From the NCBI RefSeq assembly GCF_014836545.1, contig NZ_JACSQS010000002.1, positions 237,632 to 301,631 of the forward strand: 64,000 nt of DNA, given 5' to 3'. The notes beneath the pieces are model-generated. The model ran no database searches. It saw nothing but the letters and a program-made list of their open reading frames with translations, and was not told the origin of the DNA. The position numbers and the translations under genes are program-made. This DNA is from Stenotrophomonas lacuserhaii (GTDB lineage: Bacteria > Pseudomonadota > Gammaproteobacteria > Xanthomonadales > Xanthomonadaceae). Shown piece by piece: positions 8,660 to 17,310 of the stretch. Each line of letters opens with the position of its first letter. Position 1 is the stretch's first letter.

Positions 8660-9772
8660 TCAGAACAATGACCCCTGCGGCGAATCCGCCTTCGGCGGCG
8701 CCGGCCGCTCGAACTTGGTGCAATCCAGCTTCGGCCAGTGGCTGTTCTGCGCATCGAATCCCAGTCGCCTGCGCGCCAGCTTGAAGCGGTTCGACAGCAG
8801 GTCCGCATACACGCCCTGGCCGCGCATGCGGGTGCCGAACTGGCTGTCGTAATCCTTGCCGCCGCGCAGCTGGTTGATGGTGCTCATCACGTGCGTGGCG
8901 CGGTCCGGGTAATGCGTCTCCAGCCAATCGCGGAACAGCGGCGCCACTTCCAGTGGCAGGCGCAGCAGCACATAGCCGGCACTGGATGCACCGGCATCGC
9001 GCGCGGCCTCCAGCACGGCTTCCAGTTCGGCATCGTTGATCCACGGAATCACCGGCGCCACCATCACCCCGACCGGAATGCCGGCCTCGTGCAGTCGGCG
9101 CATCGCACGCAGCCGTGCATGCGGTGCGGCCGCGCGTGGTTCGAGTTTTGAAGACAGATGCGGATCCAGCGAAGTCACCGAGAAATGCACGCTCACCAGG
9201 TTCTGTTCGGCCAGCGGCGCCAGCAGGTCGATATCGCGCTCGACCAGTGCGTTCTTGGTGATCAGCGAGAACGGATGGCGGGTTTCCAGCATCACTTCGA
9301 TCAGCTGGCGGGTCAGTTTGAACTTGCGTTCGATCGGCTGGTAGGAATCGGTGTTGATGCCCAAAGCGATCGGCTGCGGCACGTAACTGGGTTTGGAAAG
9401 CTCCTTGCGCAGCAGCTGCGCTGCGTTGGTCTTGGCGAACAGCTTGGTCTCGAAATCCAGTCCGGGCGAGAGATTCAGATACGCGTGCGAGGGCCGGGCG
9501 AAGCAGTACGAGCAGCCATGTTCGCAGCCGCGATACGGGTTCACCGATTGGCTGAAACCGACGTCCGGTGAATTGTTGCGGCTGATGATGCTGCGTGCGG
9601 TCTCGGCGCGCACTTCGGTGCGCAGGCGCGGCGCCAGGAACTCTTCGCTTTCTTCGGCTTCCCAGCCATCGTCCACCGCTTCGCTGACCGTGCTTTCGAA
9701 GCGACCGGCGATGTGGGTGGTGCTGCCGCGGCCTTTGATGGCGGGGTGGGGGATGGAATCGGGGCGACCCAT
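8660..9772 (-). CDS. PA0069-type radical SAM protein
   Basis: A 370-residue radical S-adenosylmethionine protein of the SplB-like group usually annotated as the PA0069 family. The 4Fe-4S cluster motif CEHGCSYC gives C83, C87 and C90, preceded by SVNPYRG. A second conserved part is LGINTDSYQPIER, and the (beta/alpha) barrel continues through SVTSLDP and GVMVAPVIPWIND. The C-terminus ends SPQGSLF. Cytosolic; its substrate is not known to me. It is a single gene with its own promoter in the following 350-bp gap. Confidence 0.85.
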   Translation of the reverse strand: MGRPDSIPHPAIKGRGSTTHIAGRFESTVSEAVDDGWEAEESEEFLAPRLRTEVRAETARSIISRNNSPDVGFSQSVNPYRGCEHGCSYCFARPSHAYLNLSPGLDFETKLFAKTNAAQLLRKELSKPSYVPQPIALGINTDSYQPIERKFKLTRQLIEVMLETRHPFSLITKNALVERDIDLLAPLAEQNLVSVHFSVTSLDPHLSSKLEPRAAAPHARLRAMRRLHEAGIPVGVMVAPVIPWINDAELEAVLEAARDAGASSAGYVLLRLPLEVAPLFRDWLETHYPDRATHVMSTINQLRGGKDYDSQFGTRMRGQGVYADLLSNRFKLARRRLGFDAQNSHWPKLDCTKFERPAPPKADSPQGSLF

Positions 9773-10129
9773 GGGAATCTTCTGCTGGAAGTGCGATTAG
9801 TATTATTGCTAACCACAGCGTATGCAATGTGCTGGAATTCAGGTGGCTGTAGGCGTGGAGGAGGATGGGGGTTTGCCTTGCCCCCATGGTTATCCACAGG
9901 ACATACGGTCAGATCGGGACAGGGCGCAGGACATTGGAAGCCACGCTGTGCGCAGCGCAGGGTAGGGGATCGGGGTCTCAGGGGGTGCGACAGTGGGCGG
10001 GGTAAAAGCTGTGACGACCAACGGTCGTCACCCACCGGGGGGTTGGGTTGACGGCCAGCGGCCGTCACTACCGGGTGTCGGATTTCACGGGGCGGATGGT
10101 TTCCGCCGACCATGGGTCGGCGCTACCAG
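9773..10129. other. Repeat-filled intergenic region with a DnaA box
   Basis: No gene seen. It contains a perfect DnaA box TTATCCACA at 9890-9898, a GTGACGACC hairpin at 10011-10031, and two SMAG-type half-elements: tgacggccagcggccgtcactac at 10049-10071 and cgccgaccatgggtcggcgctac at 10104-10126. The last abuts the pdxJ stop. The isolated DnaA box is 12-14 kb from the origin. Confidence 0.6.
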
Positions 10130-10873
10130 TTACAGCAGGCTGATGTAGCTGCGGACCGTAGCGTCCAAGCCGTCGTACAGGGCTTCACTGATCAGGGCGT
10201 GGCCGATCGAGACTTCCAGCACACCGGGTACGCCGGTCAGGAAGGCGCGCAGGTTGGCCTGCGACAGGTCATGGCCGGCGTTGACACCCAGGCCCACCGC
10301 CTGTGCGCGGCGCGCGGCGGTGGCGAACAGGTCCAGCATCGCAGTGGCATCGCCGGCGGCGTGCGCTTGGGCATACGGCCCGGTGTACAGCTCGATGCGG
10401 TCGGCACCGACGTCGGCCGCGCGTTCCAGCAGCGGGTTTCCGGCGTCCACGAACAGGCTGACCCGGCAGCCCATCGCGTTCAGCGAGGCCACCAGCGGAC
10501 GCAGGCGCTCGCTGTCGGCGGCGAAGTCGAAGCCGTGGTCGGATGTGAGCTGGCCATCGCCATCGGGCACCAGCGTGGCCTGTGCAGGGCGGGTGGCCTC
10601 GCACAGCGGCAGCAGGCCTGGGTAGCCCTGGCGCGGCGGGGCGAACGGGTTGCCTTCGATGTTGAACTCGACCCCGCGCGCGGTGGTCAGCGCGGACAGC
10701 GCGTGTACGTCTTCGGCCGTGATGTGGCGGCGGTCCGGGCGCGGGTGCACGGTGATGCCGTGTGCACCGGCGTCCAGGCAGGCCTGCGCGGCACACAGTA
10801 CATCGGGGTCGTGGCCACCACGCGAGTTGCGCAGCACGGCGATCTTGTTGACGTTGACGCTGAGACGGGTCAT
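10130..10873 (-). CDS. pdxJ: Pyridoxine 5'-phosphate synthase
   Basis: Condenses 1-deoxyxylulose 5-phosphate with 3-amino-2-oxopropyl phosphate to pyridoxine 5'-phosphate, the last ring-forming step of DXP-dependent vitamin B6 synthesis. The 247-residue length fits the family. Typical segments are [49 protein letters not shown] and [12 protein letters not shown], with EVSIGHALI near the end. I chose ATG 10873; the longer frame to 11023 runs into cls and adds a Cys/Thr-rich leader. It lies 46 bp downstream of cls on the same strand and is probably co-transcribed. Confidence 0.93.
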   Translation of the reverse strand: MTRLSVNVNKIAVLRNSRGGHDPDVLCAAQACLDAGAHGITVHPRPDRRHITAEDVHALSALTTARGVEFNIEGNPFAPPRQGYPGLLPLCEATRPAQATLVPDGDGQLTSDHGFDFAADSERLRPLVASLNAMGCRVSLFVDAGNPLLERAADVGADRIELYTGPYAQAHAAGDATAMLDLFATAARRAQAVGLGVNAGHDLSQANLRAFLTGVPGVLEVSIGHALISEALYDGLDATVRSYISLL

Positions 10874-10919
10874 GACGGCAGGCAGGACGGTGACAGAAGC
10901 GCGCAGTGTAGCGCCGCTG

Positions 10920-12380
10920 TCACAACAGCGGCGAGGCCAGCCGTGCGAAGGCTTCAGGCAGGCGGTGCCGCCACAGGCCGCGGTTGCGTTCGTTGTGGAC
11001 GCGGGTAGCGCTGTCGAATTCATGGTCCAGGATGCCGGCCAGCTCGGCCACGCGGTCCTTGTCCCGCAGCAGCATGGACAGTTCGAAGTTGAGCCGGAAA
11101 CTGCGGTGGTCGAAGTTCGCCGTGCCGACGATGCAGACCTCGTCGTCGGCGATGAAGGCCTTGGTGTGCAGCATGCGCGGGCCGTACTCGTAGATCTTCA
11201 CCCCCGCCTGGAGCAGCTCGTCGAAGTAGGAACGCGCAGCCTGGGTGACGAACCAGGAGTCGCTCATCTTCGGCACCAGCAGGCGCACTTCCAGCCCGCC
11301 CAGCGCGGCCGATGTCAGCGCCATGCGGGCGGCTTCGCCGGGCACGAAGTAGGGCGTCACCAGCCACACGCGGTGCTTGGCTTCGTGGATCGCCGCCACG
11401 TGCAGGCGATGGATGGTTTCCCAACCGGAATCCGGGCCGGACACCAGCACCTGCGCATTGATGCTGCCGTCCTCGCGGGTCGGCGTTTCACGTGGCCACA
11501 GCCGCGCCTGGTCGAACCGCTGGGCGTCTTGTCCGCTGGCGTACAACCAGTCTTCCATGAAGACCAGCTGCAGGCTGCGCACCACGTGGCCACGCAACCG
11601 CATGTGCAGGTCGCGGTAGGCGTTCGGGTCGCGCTGTTCGTTCTCTTCGTCGGTGATGTTGATGCCACCGGTGAACGCCAGCAGGCCATCGATGACCACC
11701 AGCTTGCGGTGCGTGCGCAGGTTCAGCCACGGCCGCTTGAACGGCTTGAGCAGCTGCCGCGGATGGAACCACACGGCCTCGCCACCGGCCTCCAGCAGCG
11801 GCTTAAGGAACGCTGCGCGGATGTTGCCGGCGCCCACCGCATCCAGCAGCAGCCGGACCTGCACCCCGCGCTGTGCCGCAGCCACCAGCGCATCGCGCAC
11901 GGCGGTGCCGGTGTGGTCCGGTTCGAAGATGTAGTACTCCAGGTTCACGTGGTCGCGTGCCTGGTTGATGCCCTCCAGCAGGGCGGCATAGGTCGCCGCG
12001 CCATCCACCAGCCATTCCACTTCGGTGGCGCTGCTCGGCGCCAGGCCGGTGGTGGCCTGGCCGATGGCGGCCAGTTCGGTACAGTCCGCATCGGGCGGGC
12101 AGACGCTGCTGTAGTGCTCCATGCCGGATCGCGAACGGCCGCGGCGCAGGCGTTGCCGTTTTACTTTCTGCGGGCCCAGCAGGTAGTAAATGAAAAGTCC
12201 GATATACGGCAGCGCGGCCAGCGAGAGTATCCAGCTGAGCGTGGCCACCGGCTCGCGTTTCTGCAGCATGATCCAGCCGGTCAGGCCGATCAGGTACAGC
12301 ACGTAGGCAATCGCCATCCCCTTGCCGAGGTGGGGAATGGCATCAAGCCCGTGTCGCAGGGCGTCGAAGAAGGCAATCAT
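10920..12380 (-). CDS. cls: Cardiolipin synthase (PLD family)
   Basis: Makes cardiolipin from phosphatidylglycerol at the inner membrane. Two N-terminal membrane helices ([17 protein letters not shown] and a second ending [10 protein letters not shown]) anchor the protein. Two phospholipase-D HKD motifs follow: HRKLVVID (about residue 224) and HTKAFIAD (about 405, followed by GTANFDHRS). With ATG 12380 the protein has 486 residues, as expected for ClsA types. The frame stays open to 12422, but that start lies directly against the exbD2 terminator, so 12380 or 12401 is more plausible. Confidence 0.9.
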   Translation of the reverse strand: MIAFFDALRHGLDAIPHLGKGMAIAYVLYLIGLTGWIMLQKREPVATLSWILSLAALPYIGLFIYYLLGPQKVKRQRLRRGRSRSGMEHYSSVCPPDADCTELAAIGQATTGLAPSSATEVEWLVDGAATYAALLEGINQARDHVNLEYYIFEPDHTGTAVRDALVAAAQRGVQVRLLLDAVGAGNIRAAFLKPLLEAGGEAVWFHPRQLLKPFKRPWLNLRTHRKLVVIDGLLAFTGGINITDEENEQRDPNAYRDLHMRLRGHVVRSLQLVFMEDWLYASGQDAQRFDQARLWPRETPTREDGSINAQVLVSGPDSGWETIHRLHVAAIHEAKHRVWLVTPYFVPGEAARMALTSAALGGLEVRLLVPKMSDSWFVTQAARSYFDELLQAGVKIYEYGPRMLHTKAFIADDEVCIVGTANFDHRSFRLNFELSMLLRDKDRVAELAGILDHEFDSATRVHNERNRGLWRHRLPEAFARLASPLL

Positions 12381-12422
12381 CGCCGGATGATACGCGAGCA
12401 TGCGTGGGCCGATAGCACGCAT

Positions 12423-12453
12423 AAAAAAACGCCCCCGTTTCCGAGGGCGTTTT
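12423..12453 (-). terminator. Intrinsic terminator of the tonB-exb cluster
   Basis: Read on the minus strand, aaaacgccctcgg-aaa-cgggggcgttttttt forms a GC-rich stem with a run of seven T, about 35 bp after the exbD2 stop. It separates exbD2 from cls. Confidence 0.85.
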
Positions 12454-12488
12454 CCAGTCGCGTCATGAGTGCGGACTGCGTGTAGCGT

Positions 12489-12902
12489 TTACTGCTGTAC
12501 GAAACCGATCTTCTTCATCTGGGCGTTCTTCGAGGCGGCCAGGATCTTGGCCATCACGTCGTACTCCGAGTCCGGGCTCGCGTCGATCCGCAGTTCCGGC
12601 TGGTTCGTCGGGTCACGCTGGACCTCCTGTTCCATCCGCTGCTGCAGTTCGCCCACGGCGACCGGGCTGTTGTTCCAGAACACCTGGTTGCTTGCATCGA
12701 CGCGCAACTCGACCGGCGGCGGCGGTTCAACCGTCACCGGGGGCGGGTTGAGCACCCGCTGCGGCAGATCCACGGCGATCGGGTAGGTCATGATCGGCGC
12801 GGTCACGATGAAGATGATCAGCAGGACCAGCATCACGTCCACGAGGGGCGTGACGTTGATATCCGCCATGGGGCCTTTGCCACCACCAGAACTGAATGCC
12901 AT
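12489..12902 (-). CDS. exbD2: Biopolymer transport protein ExbD (second copy)
   Basis: A 137-residue inner-membrane protein of the ExbD/TolR family. The N-terminal helix with the essential Asp is [20 protein letters not shown], followed by a periplasmic domain with a Pro-rich linker [17 protein letters not shown]. It is the second of two tandem ExbD proteins, whose first 32 or so residues are almost identical while the periplasmic parts differ. The first Met and MADINVTP (residue 12) are both possible starts. It is known from Xanthomonas campestris that the second ExbD in the equivalent cluster is dispensable for iron uptake but has other roles. Three bases separate it from exbD1. Confidence 0.92.
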   Translation of the reverse strand: MAFSSGGGKGPMADINVTPLVDVMLVLLIIFIVTAPIMTYPIAVDLPQRVLNPPPVTVEPPPPVELRVDASNQVFWNNSPVAVGELQQRMEQEVQRDPTNQPELRIDASPDSEYDVMAKILAASKNAQMKKIGFVQQ

Positions 12903-12905
12903 GGC

Positions 12906-13331
12906 TTACTGCCCCTTCTCTTTGGTCGCAACGAAGCCGACGTCCAGCATGCCCTGTTCCTGCGCGACCTTGGTCAGCTCATTGATGACGCGCATCTTGG
13001 TCGTGCGGTCACCACGCAGGTTCAACGGCGGCTGCGGGGTCTGCTGGGCCGCGGTGGAAAGGCGGGACTCAAGCGTCCCACGGTCGATTTCCTCATCGTT
13101 CCAGAAAATCGAACCGTCTTCCTTCACTGCCAGCGTGATCGGACCCTTACGATCATTGGCATCGTCCGGGTTCTGGATCAGGTTGGCTTCGGGCAGCTCG
13201 ACCTTGACCTTGTGGGACATCAGAGGCGCCGTGATGATGAAGATGATCAGCAGCACCAGCATCACGTCCACGAGGGGCGTAACGTTGATGTCGGCCATGG
13301 GGCCGCCGCTGTTACCACTACTGAAAGCCAT
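12906..13331 (-). CDS. exbD1: Biopolymer transport protein ExbD (first copy)
   Basis: A 141-residue ExbD that works with ExbB to use the proton-motive force to energise TonB. The transmembrane helix with the proton-carrying Asp is [20 protein letters not shown]. The periplasmic domain contains GPITLAVKEDGSIFWNDEEI and ends VGFVATKEKGQ. It is co-transcribed with exbB (56 bp upstream) and exbD2 (3 bp downstream). Confidence 0.94.
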   Translation of the reverse strand: MAFSSGNSGGPMADINVTPLVDVMLVLLIIFIITAPLMSHKVKVELPEANLIQNPDDANDRKGPITLAVKEDGSIFWNDEEIDRGTLESRLSTAAQQTPQPPLNLRGDRTTKMRVINELTKVAQEQGMLDVGFVATKEKGQ

Positions 13332-13386
13332 AACGGGCTCCGTCTAGATCGGTGTGAACTACCTTCGTGCCGGGTACAGCGCGTCC

Positions 13387-14145
13387 TTAGCGGACGCGCG
13401 AACCGGTAGCGAAGAAGTCGTGCAGGTCGTGCGCGAAGGTATCGAAACGGCTGATGGTCGCGCTGTTGATCTTGCTGAAGAAGTTGAAGGCGAACACGGC
13501 CGGGATAGCCACGAACAGGCCGATCGCGGTCATGATCAGCGCTTCACCCACCGGGCCGGCGACGGCGTCGATGGAGGCCGAGCCGGTTGCACCGATCTTG
13601 ATCAGCGCGCCGTAGATGCCCCACACGGTACCCAGCAGACCGACGAACGGAGCGGTTGCACCGACGGTGGCCAGCAGGGTCATGCCCGACTGCAGCTTGT
13701 TGCTTTCGCGGGTCACGGCCTGACGCAGGGCGCGGTCGACGAACTCCGAACGGCTCAGGGTCTCACCCAGGCCACCGGTTGCGCCGCCTTCGGCACGCTG
13801 GTGGTGGGCGGCAGCCTGTGCGGCGTCCAGGGCGATCTTCGAGAAGGGCTCCGAAGCCGGCTGTTCTTCCATCGCACGGATGGCGTCCTGCGCGTTCGGG
13901 GTATCCCAGAACAGGCTGGTGACCTTGTCGGCAGCAGCCTTCAGGCGGCTGGCGCGGAAGATGTTGATCACGGTCCAGTACCAGGACATGGCCGACATCA
14001 CGATCAGGGTGATCAGAACCACCCAGGAGACTGCGAAGTCGCCCGGCTGGCTGGTCATTTCATGGATGAGGTGCTCGAAGCCCATCTGCGACAGGGCGTT
14101 GGAGTTGCCCCCGGCAGCAGCGGCGATGAAAATTTCCTGCAGCAT
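13387..14145 (-). CDS. exbB: Biopolymer transport protein ExbB
   Basis: The 252-residue inner-membrane motor subunit (MotA/TolQ/ExbB family). A hydrophobic helix near residues 40-60 (VVLITLIVMSAMSWYW) is followed by a cytoplasmic domain. The paired C-terminal helices contain the family signature LATVGATAPFVGLLGTVWGI and the helix VGEALIMTAIGLFVAIPAVF. A Shine-Dalgarno AAAGGTAA precedes ATG 14145. It sits in the order tonB-exbB-exbD1-exbD2 characteristic of xanthomonads. Confidence 0.95.
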   Translation of the reverse strand: MLQEIFIAAAAGGNSNALSQMGFEHLIHEMTSQPGDFAVSWVVLITLIVMSAMSWYWTVINIFRASRLKAAADKVTSLFWDTPNAQDAIRAMEEQPASEPFSKIALDAAQAAAHHQRAEGGATGGLGETLSRSEFVDRALRQAVTRESNKLQSGMTLLATVGATAPFVGLLGTVWGIYGALIKIGATGSASIDAVAGPVGEALIMTAIGLFVAIPAVFAFNFFSKINSATISRFDTFAHDLHDFFATGSRVR

Positions 14146-14233
14146 GACGCTTACCTTTGTTGTGTGTGGTGTTGAAGGGTGTAGCTAATCATAAGAGCCA
14201 TCAGCGGAGGTGGCACGGCGGCCACCCGGTGCA

Positions 14234-14902
14234 TCAGCTCAGAGCAAAATTGACCGGTACGCGTACGCGGCCCGCGGCTTTCTTGCCGCCCGACTCGGCT
14301 GCGTTGAAGCGCCACTTGCGTGCAGCTTCCATTGCAGCGCGATCCAGGTCGCGGTTACGGCTGGATTTCTCGACCGTGACATTGGTGACGTTGCCTTGGG
14401 CATCGACATCGATGATCAGGATCACTTCACCCTGGATACCAGCGCGGAATGCGGCCGGCGGGTAACGCGGGGGATTCATGTTCTTGGACGAGATATCGAC
14501 GCTGGCCTCGATGGAGGTCGGCGGTGCCGGCGGCGCGGGCGGCGTCGGCGGGGTGACGATATCGTTCGGGCGCGGTTCCGGCACGTCGACGATCGGCGCC
14601 TGCGGCGGCGGCGGAACCGGCGACGGCTTCGGCGGCGACAGGTTCTTCACCGGCGGCGGCGGCGTCTCATCCGGCGGCGGCGGCGGCGGCGGCGGAGGCG
14701 GCGGCGGCGGTGCATCGACGATGGTCACCATCACGTTGCGCTCCTTCTCTGCAGCGGCCTTGGGGGCGACGGCAGGAATGAGGAGCATCATGAAGGCAGC
14801 CAGATGCAGTGCGATAACAAACGCGATGCCGAAGATGCGGGGCCAGCTCAGGCCCTTCTCTTCAGTTTCTTCGTAGCGGTGAAAGACTAGTTGTTCCGTC
14901 AT
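14234..14902 (-). CDS. tonB: Energy transducer TonB
   Basis: A 222-residue periplasm-spanning protein anchored by one N-terminal helix (about residues 22-43). An uninterrupted run of 13 prolines (residues 65-77) starts a Pro-rich rod that continues to about residue 130. The C-terminal TonB domain has NPPRYPPAAFRAGIQGEV and ends in a beta-rich segment with ARKWRFNAAESGGKKA. It passes ExbB/ExbD energy to outer-membrane receptors such as the one at 1094-3217. It is first in the cluster; the 88-bp gap to exbB has no obvious terminator. Confidence 0.95.
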   Translation of the reverse strand: MTEQLVFHRYEETEEKGLSWPRIFGIAFVIALHLAAFMMLLIPAVAPKAAAEKERNVMVTIVDAPPPPPPPPPPPPPDETPPPPVKNLSPPKPSPVPPPPQAPIVDVPEPRPNDIVTPPTPPAPPAPPTSIEASVDISSKNMNPPRYPPAAFRAGIQGEVILIIDVDAQGNVTNVTVEKSSRNRDLDRAAMEAARKWRFNAAESGGKKAAGRVRVPVNFALS

Positions 14903-15003
14903 GCGCCAAGAGCTCGATTGTGGGGCCGGGATGCCCGGGGGCGGGATCCCTGATCAGCGGTGCATGACACCGCAGGAACCTCCAAGCTTATACCAATCCT
15001 GAG

Positions 15004-15028
15004 TGCCTGCGCACGCTTCGCGCAGGCA
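15004..15028. other. Hairpin after the TPR gene
   Basis: tgcctgcgc-acgctt-cgcgcaggca gives a strong stem about 20 bp beyond the minus-strand TPR stop and in front of tonB. No U-tract follows on the minus strand, so its role as a terminator is uncertain. Confidence 0.45.
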
Positions 15029-15046
15029 TTCAGGCGTTATTCCTAC

Positions 15047-16264
15047 TTACTTCAGGTTGATGATTTTGTCCGCATCCGCGGCGTTCTTCAGGCCACCCTT
15101 GGCCTTGGCCTGACGCGCTGCTTCCTTGGCCTGGGGAATCTTGCCCTCGCTGTGCAGGACACGTGCCAGATTCAGGTAGGTTTCGCCGGTGGGCGACATC
15201 GGAGCGGCTTTCTGCCACGCCTCGATCGCCTTGTCCACCTGCTGCGGTTCTGAGTAGTAGTAGGACTGGGCCAGTGCCAGGTAAACCTGATGGTCCGGCT
15301 TCAGTATGCCCTTCTCGAGACCTTCGTTGATCACCGAGATTACTTCCTTTTCCTTGTTCTCGGTATTGGCGTAGATCGAATACAACTGCTTGTATTCGCG
15401 CTCGTCGGTCAACTGGCCCGAAGCACGCAGCTTGTCCATGACACCGGCGGCCTTGTCCATCTGGTCGGCCTGCATGTACATGTTCGCCAGGTTGAGCTGC
15501 GCCTTCTTGTCATTCGGATTCCTGGCGGCGACGGCCTCGGCGGCACTCACGGCTTCACCGGTCTGGCCGGCTTCGGCGTAGGCGGCCATCAGCAGCTGGT
15601 TCCACTGGTCCTTCGGCTCGGACGAGGCAGCGATCGCTTCCTTCAGCACCGGGATCGCTTCCTGATAGCGCTCCAGCTGGTACAGCGCCTGGCCCTTGGA
15701 AACCAGTTCCTCGGGCTTCTTCGAACCGCTTTCAGCGAAATACTTGTCGATCAGGGTCAGGCCCTGGGCCTGCACGGCCTTGTCGTCATCCTGCAGCTGC
15801 AGCTGGGCCAGCATCAGCATCGACTGGAAGTGACCGTTGTTGTCCAGCGCGTTGGCGTCCAGCACCTGCTGCAGGTAACGCTTGGAAGCGGCGACGTCGT
15901 CCTGCTGGTAGGCAGCCTGCGAAGCGAGCTGGGCGGCGAGCGCCTTGTCGTATTCGTTGGCGGCGCTGTTACCCAGGATCGCAGTGGCCTCGGTCAGCGT
16001 TTCCGGGAACTTCTGCTCGTTGTAGCTGTCTATCAGCTTCTGCAGCTGCTTGCCGAGCTTGGGCGAGGACTTCATGCCCGGCTCTTTGCGGGTAGCGTTG
16101 GGGAACAGCACTTCGGCCGCAGCGGCCTTGCTGCTGCCACGGCGCTCGCGCTGTTCCGTACGGTCGGCCGAACGCGTCTGCGCGGTGGCCTCGGCGATCA
16201 CGGCACCGCTGACAGTGGTTGCAATCAGCATGGTCAGCAGGGCTTGCTTGGGGTTACGGAGCAT
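15047..16264 (-). CDS. Secreted TPR-repeat protein
   Basis: A 405-residue exported protein. A signal peptide (about residues 1-29, LLTMLIATTVSGAVIAEATAQ) is followed by a basic, Ala-rich linker and then helical tetratricopeptide repeats, for example LASQAAYQQDDVAASKRYL, GQALYQLERYQEAIPVLKEA and LAQSYYYSEPQQVDKAIEAW. The TPR array covers about residues 60-390 and ends DADKIINLK. ATG 16264 follows GAGGTGAAAG and is clearly the start. TPR proteins of this kind act as periplasmic scaffolds; its placement beside tonB may be only positional. Partner unknown. Confidence 0.85.
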   Translation of the reverse strand: MLRNPKQALLTMLIATTVSGAVIAEATAQTRSADRTEQRERRGSSKAAAAEVLFPNATRKEPGMKSSPKLGKQLQKLIDSYNEQKFPETLTEATAILGNSAANEYDKALAAQLASQAAYQQDDVAASKRYLQQVLDANALDNNGHFQSMLMLAQLQLQDDDKAVQAQGLTLIDKYFAESGSKKPEELVSKGQALYQLERYQEAIPVLKEAIAASSEPKDQWNQLLMAAYAEAGQTGEAVSAAEAVAARNPNDKKAQLNLANMYMQADQMDKAAGVMDKLRASGQLTDEREYKQLYSIYANTENKEKEVISVINEGLEKGILKPDHQVYLALAQSYYYSEPQQVDKAIEAWQKAAPMSPTGETYLNLARVLHSEGKIPQAKEAARQAKAKGGLKNAADADKIINLK

Positions 16265-16397
16265 ATCTTTCACCTCGATCAGACCGCGTAGCGGCAGCAA
16301 TGACGGACGTCAGAAAAATCTGAGCCGCCAAACGTATCAGAATTATGCGACCTGAGAAATCGTTTCCTGTGCTGCATCACAGCAAATTAACGGATAT

Positions 16398-17204
16398 TCA
16401 GCTACAGCGTGGTTTACGTCCTGCCGCCTGCGCTTGTTGGAACACGCCTTGCAGGCCGGGTGCATCGCGCTGAAGTTCGCGGATCCGATTGGCCGGATCC
16501 GGATGGGTAGACAGCCATTGCGGGCTGCGGCCACCGCTGGCGGCCATCATGTTCTGCCACAGGTTCACCGCCTGGGCGGGATCGAATCCAGCCTCGGCCA
16601 TCAGTTTCTGGCCAACCACGTCAGCTTCGCTTTCCTGGGTACGCGAACCGGGCAGCAGGAACAGCGTCTGTGCTCCCATGCCGCCGAACTGGTTCACCGC
16701 GCTGGCCGCCGTTTCGCCGTAGGCCGCACCGGCCAGGGCGCCAACCACCGACAAGCCGGTCTGCGCTCCCATCTGCCGGGTAATGCGCTCTTCATGGTGG
16801 CGCGCGATGACGTGGCCGATTTCATGGCCGATGACGGCCGCCAGCTGGTCCTGGTTCTTGGCCACGGTGAAGATGCCCGAGTTCACCCCGACCTTGCCGC
16901 CCGGCAATGCGAAGGCGTTGGGTTCGCTGTCTGCGAACACCGCCGTTTCCCAACGCACGCCCTGGTACTGCGAGGGCAGTTGTGCGACCAGGGCATTGAC
17001 CACGCATTGCACGTAGGCGATCTGCCTGGCGTCGGTGCTGATCTTTTCCTTCTGCTTGGTTTCAGCGAAGGCTTGTGCGCCCAACTGGTCCAGCTGGGCC
17101 TGCGAAACCCCGCCGACGACCTGGCGGCGCCCGGTGGGCGAGGTGGTCGTGGCGCATGCGCTCAGCAAGGCGGTAATCGTAAAAGCCAGCAGCAGTCGTT
17201 TCAT
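16398..17204 (-). CDS. M48-family metalloprotease, lipoprotein
   Basis: A zinc metallopeptidase of the M48/LoiP-YcaL type, probably anchored to the envelope and acting in outer-membrane protein quality control. It has a lipoprotein signal with lipobox LLSAC (C17 from ATG 17204), the zinc motif HEIGH at residues 127-131, and the third-ligand region SRTQESEADVVG. The end is NRIRELQRDAPG. Upstream in-frame Mets (17225, 17240) would give a longer leader without improving the signal peptide. Length 268 residues, usual for the family. Confidence 0.88.
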   Translation of the reverse strand: MKRLLLAFTITALLSACATTTSPTGRRQVVGGVSQAQLDQLGAQAFAETKQKEKISTDARQIAYVQCVVNALVAQLPSQYQGVRWETAVFADSEPNAFALPGGKVGVNSGIFTVAKNQDQLAAVIGHEIGHVIARHHEERITRQMGAQTGLSVVGALAGAAYGETAASAVNQFGGMGAQTLFLLPGSRTQESEADVVGQKLMAEAGFDPAQAVNLWQNMMAASGGRSPQWLSTHPDPANRIRELQRDAPGLQGVFQQAQAAGRKPRCS

Positions 17205-17310
17205 GGATCGGATCCCCGTGTTCATACAGGGAGTGTCCACTCAAACGGCTTAAGTTTTCGTCAATCCAGTCAGCGCATGTCGCGCATGCGCTGTGGATTG
17301 CGGCACGTTT

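Noticed and set aside
8460-9887. 475-residue minus-strand frame overlapping the radical SAM gene
   Set aside because: The radical SAM frame (8660-9772) has the CxxxCxxC motif and uninterrupted family similarity; the other runs into the AT-rich non-coding flank.
10650-12485. 611-residue plus-strand open frame opposite cls
   Set aside because: Shadow of cls and pdxJ; no signature.
14478-14876. Glycine-rich protein on the plus strand
   Set aside because: The Gly run is the complement of the TonB proline codons; it is antisense to tonB.
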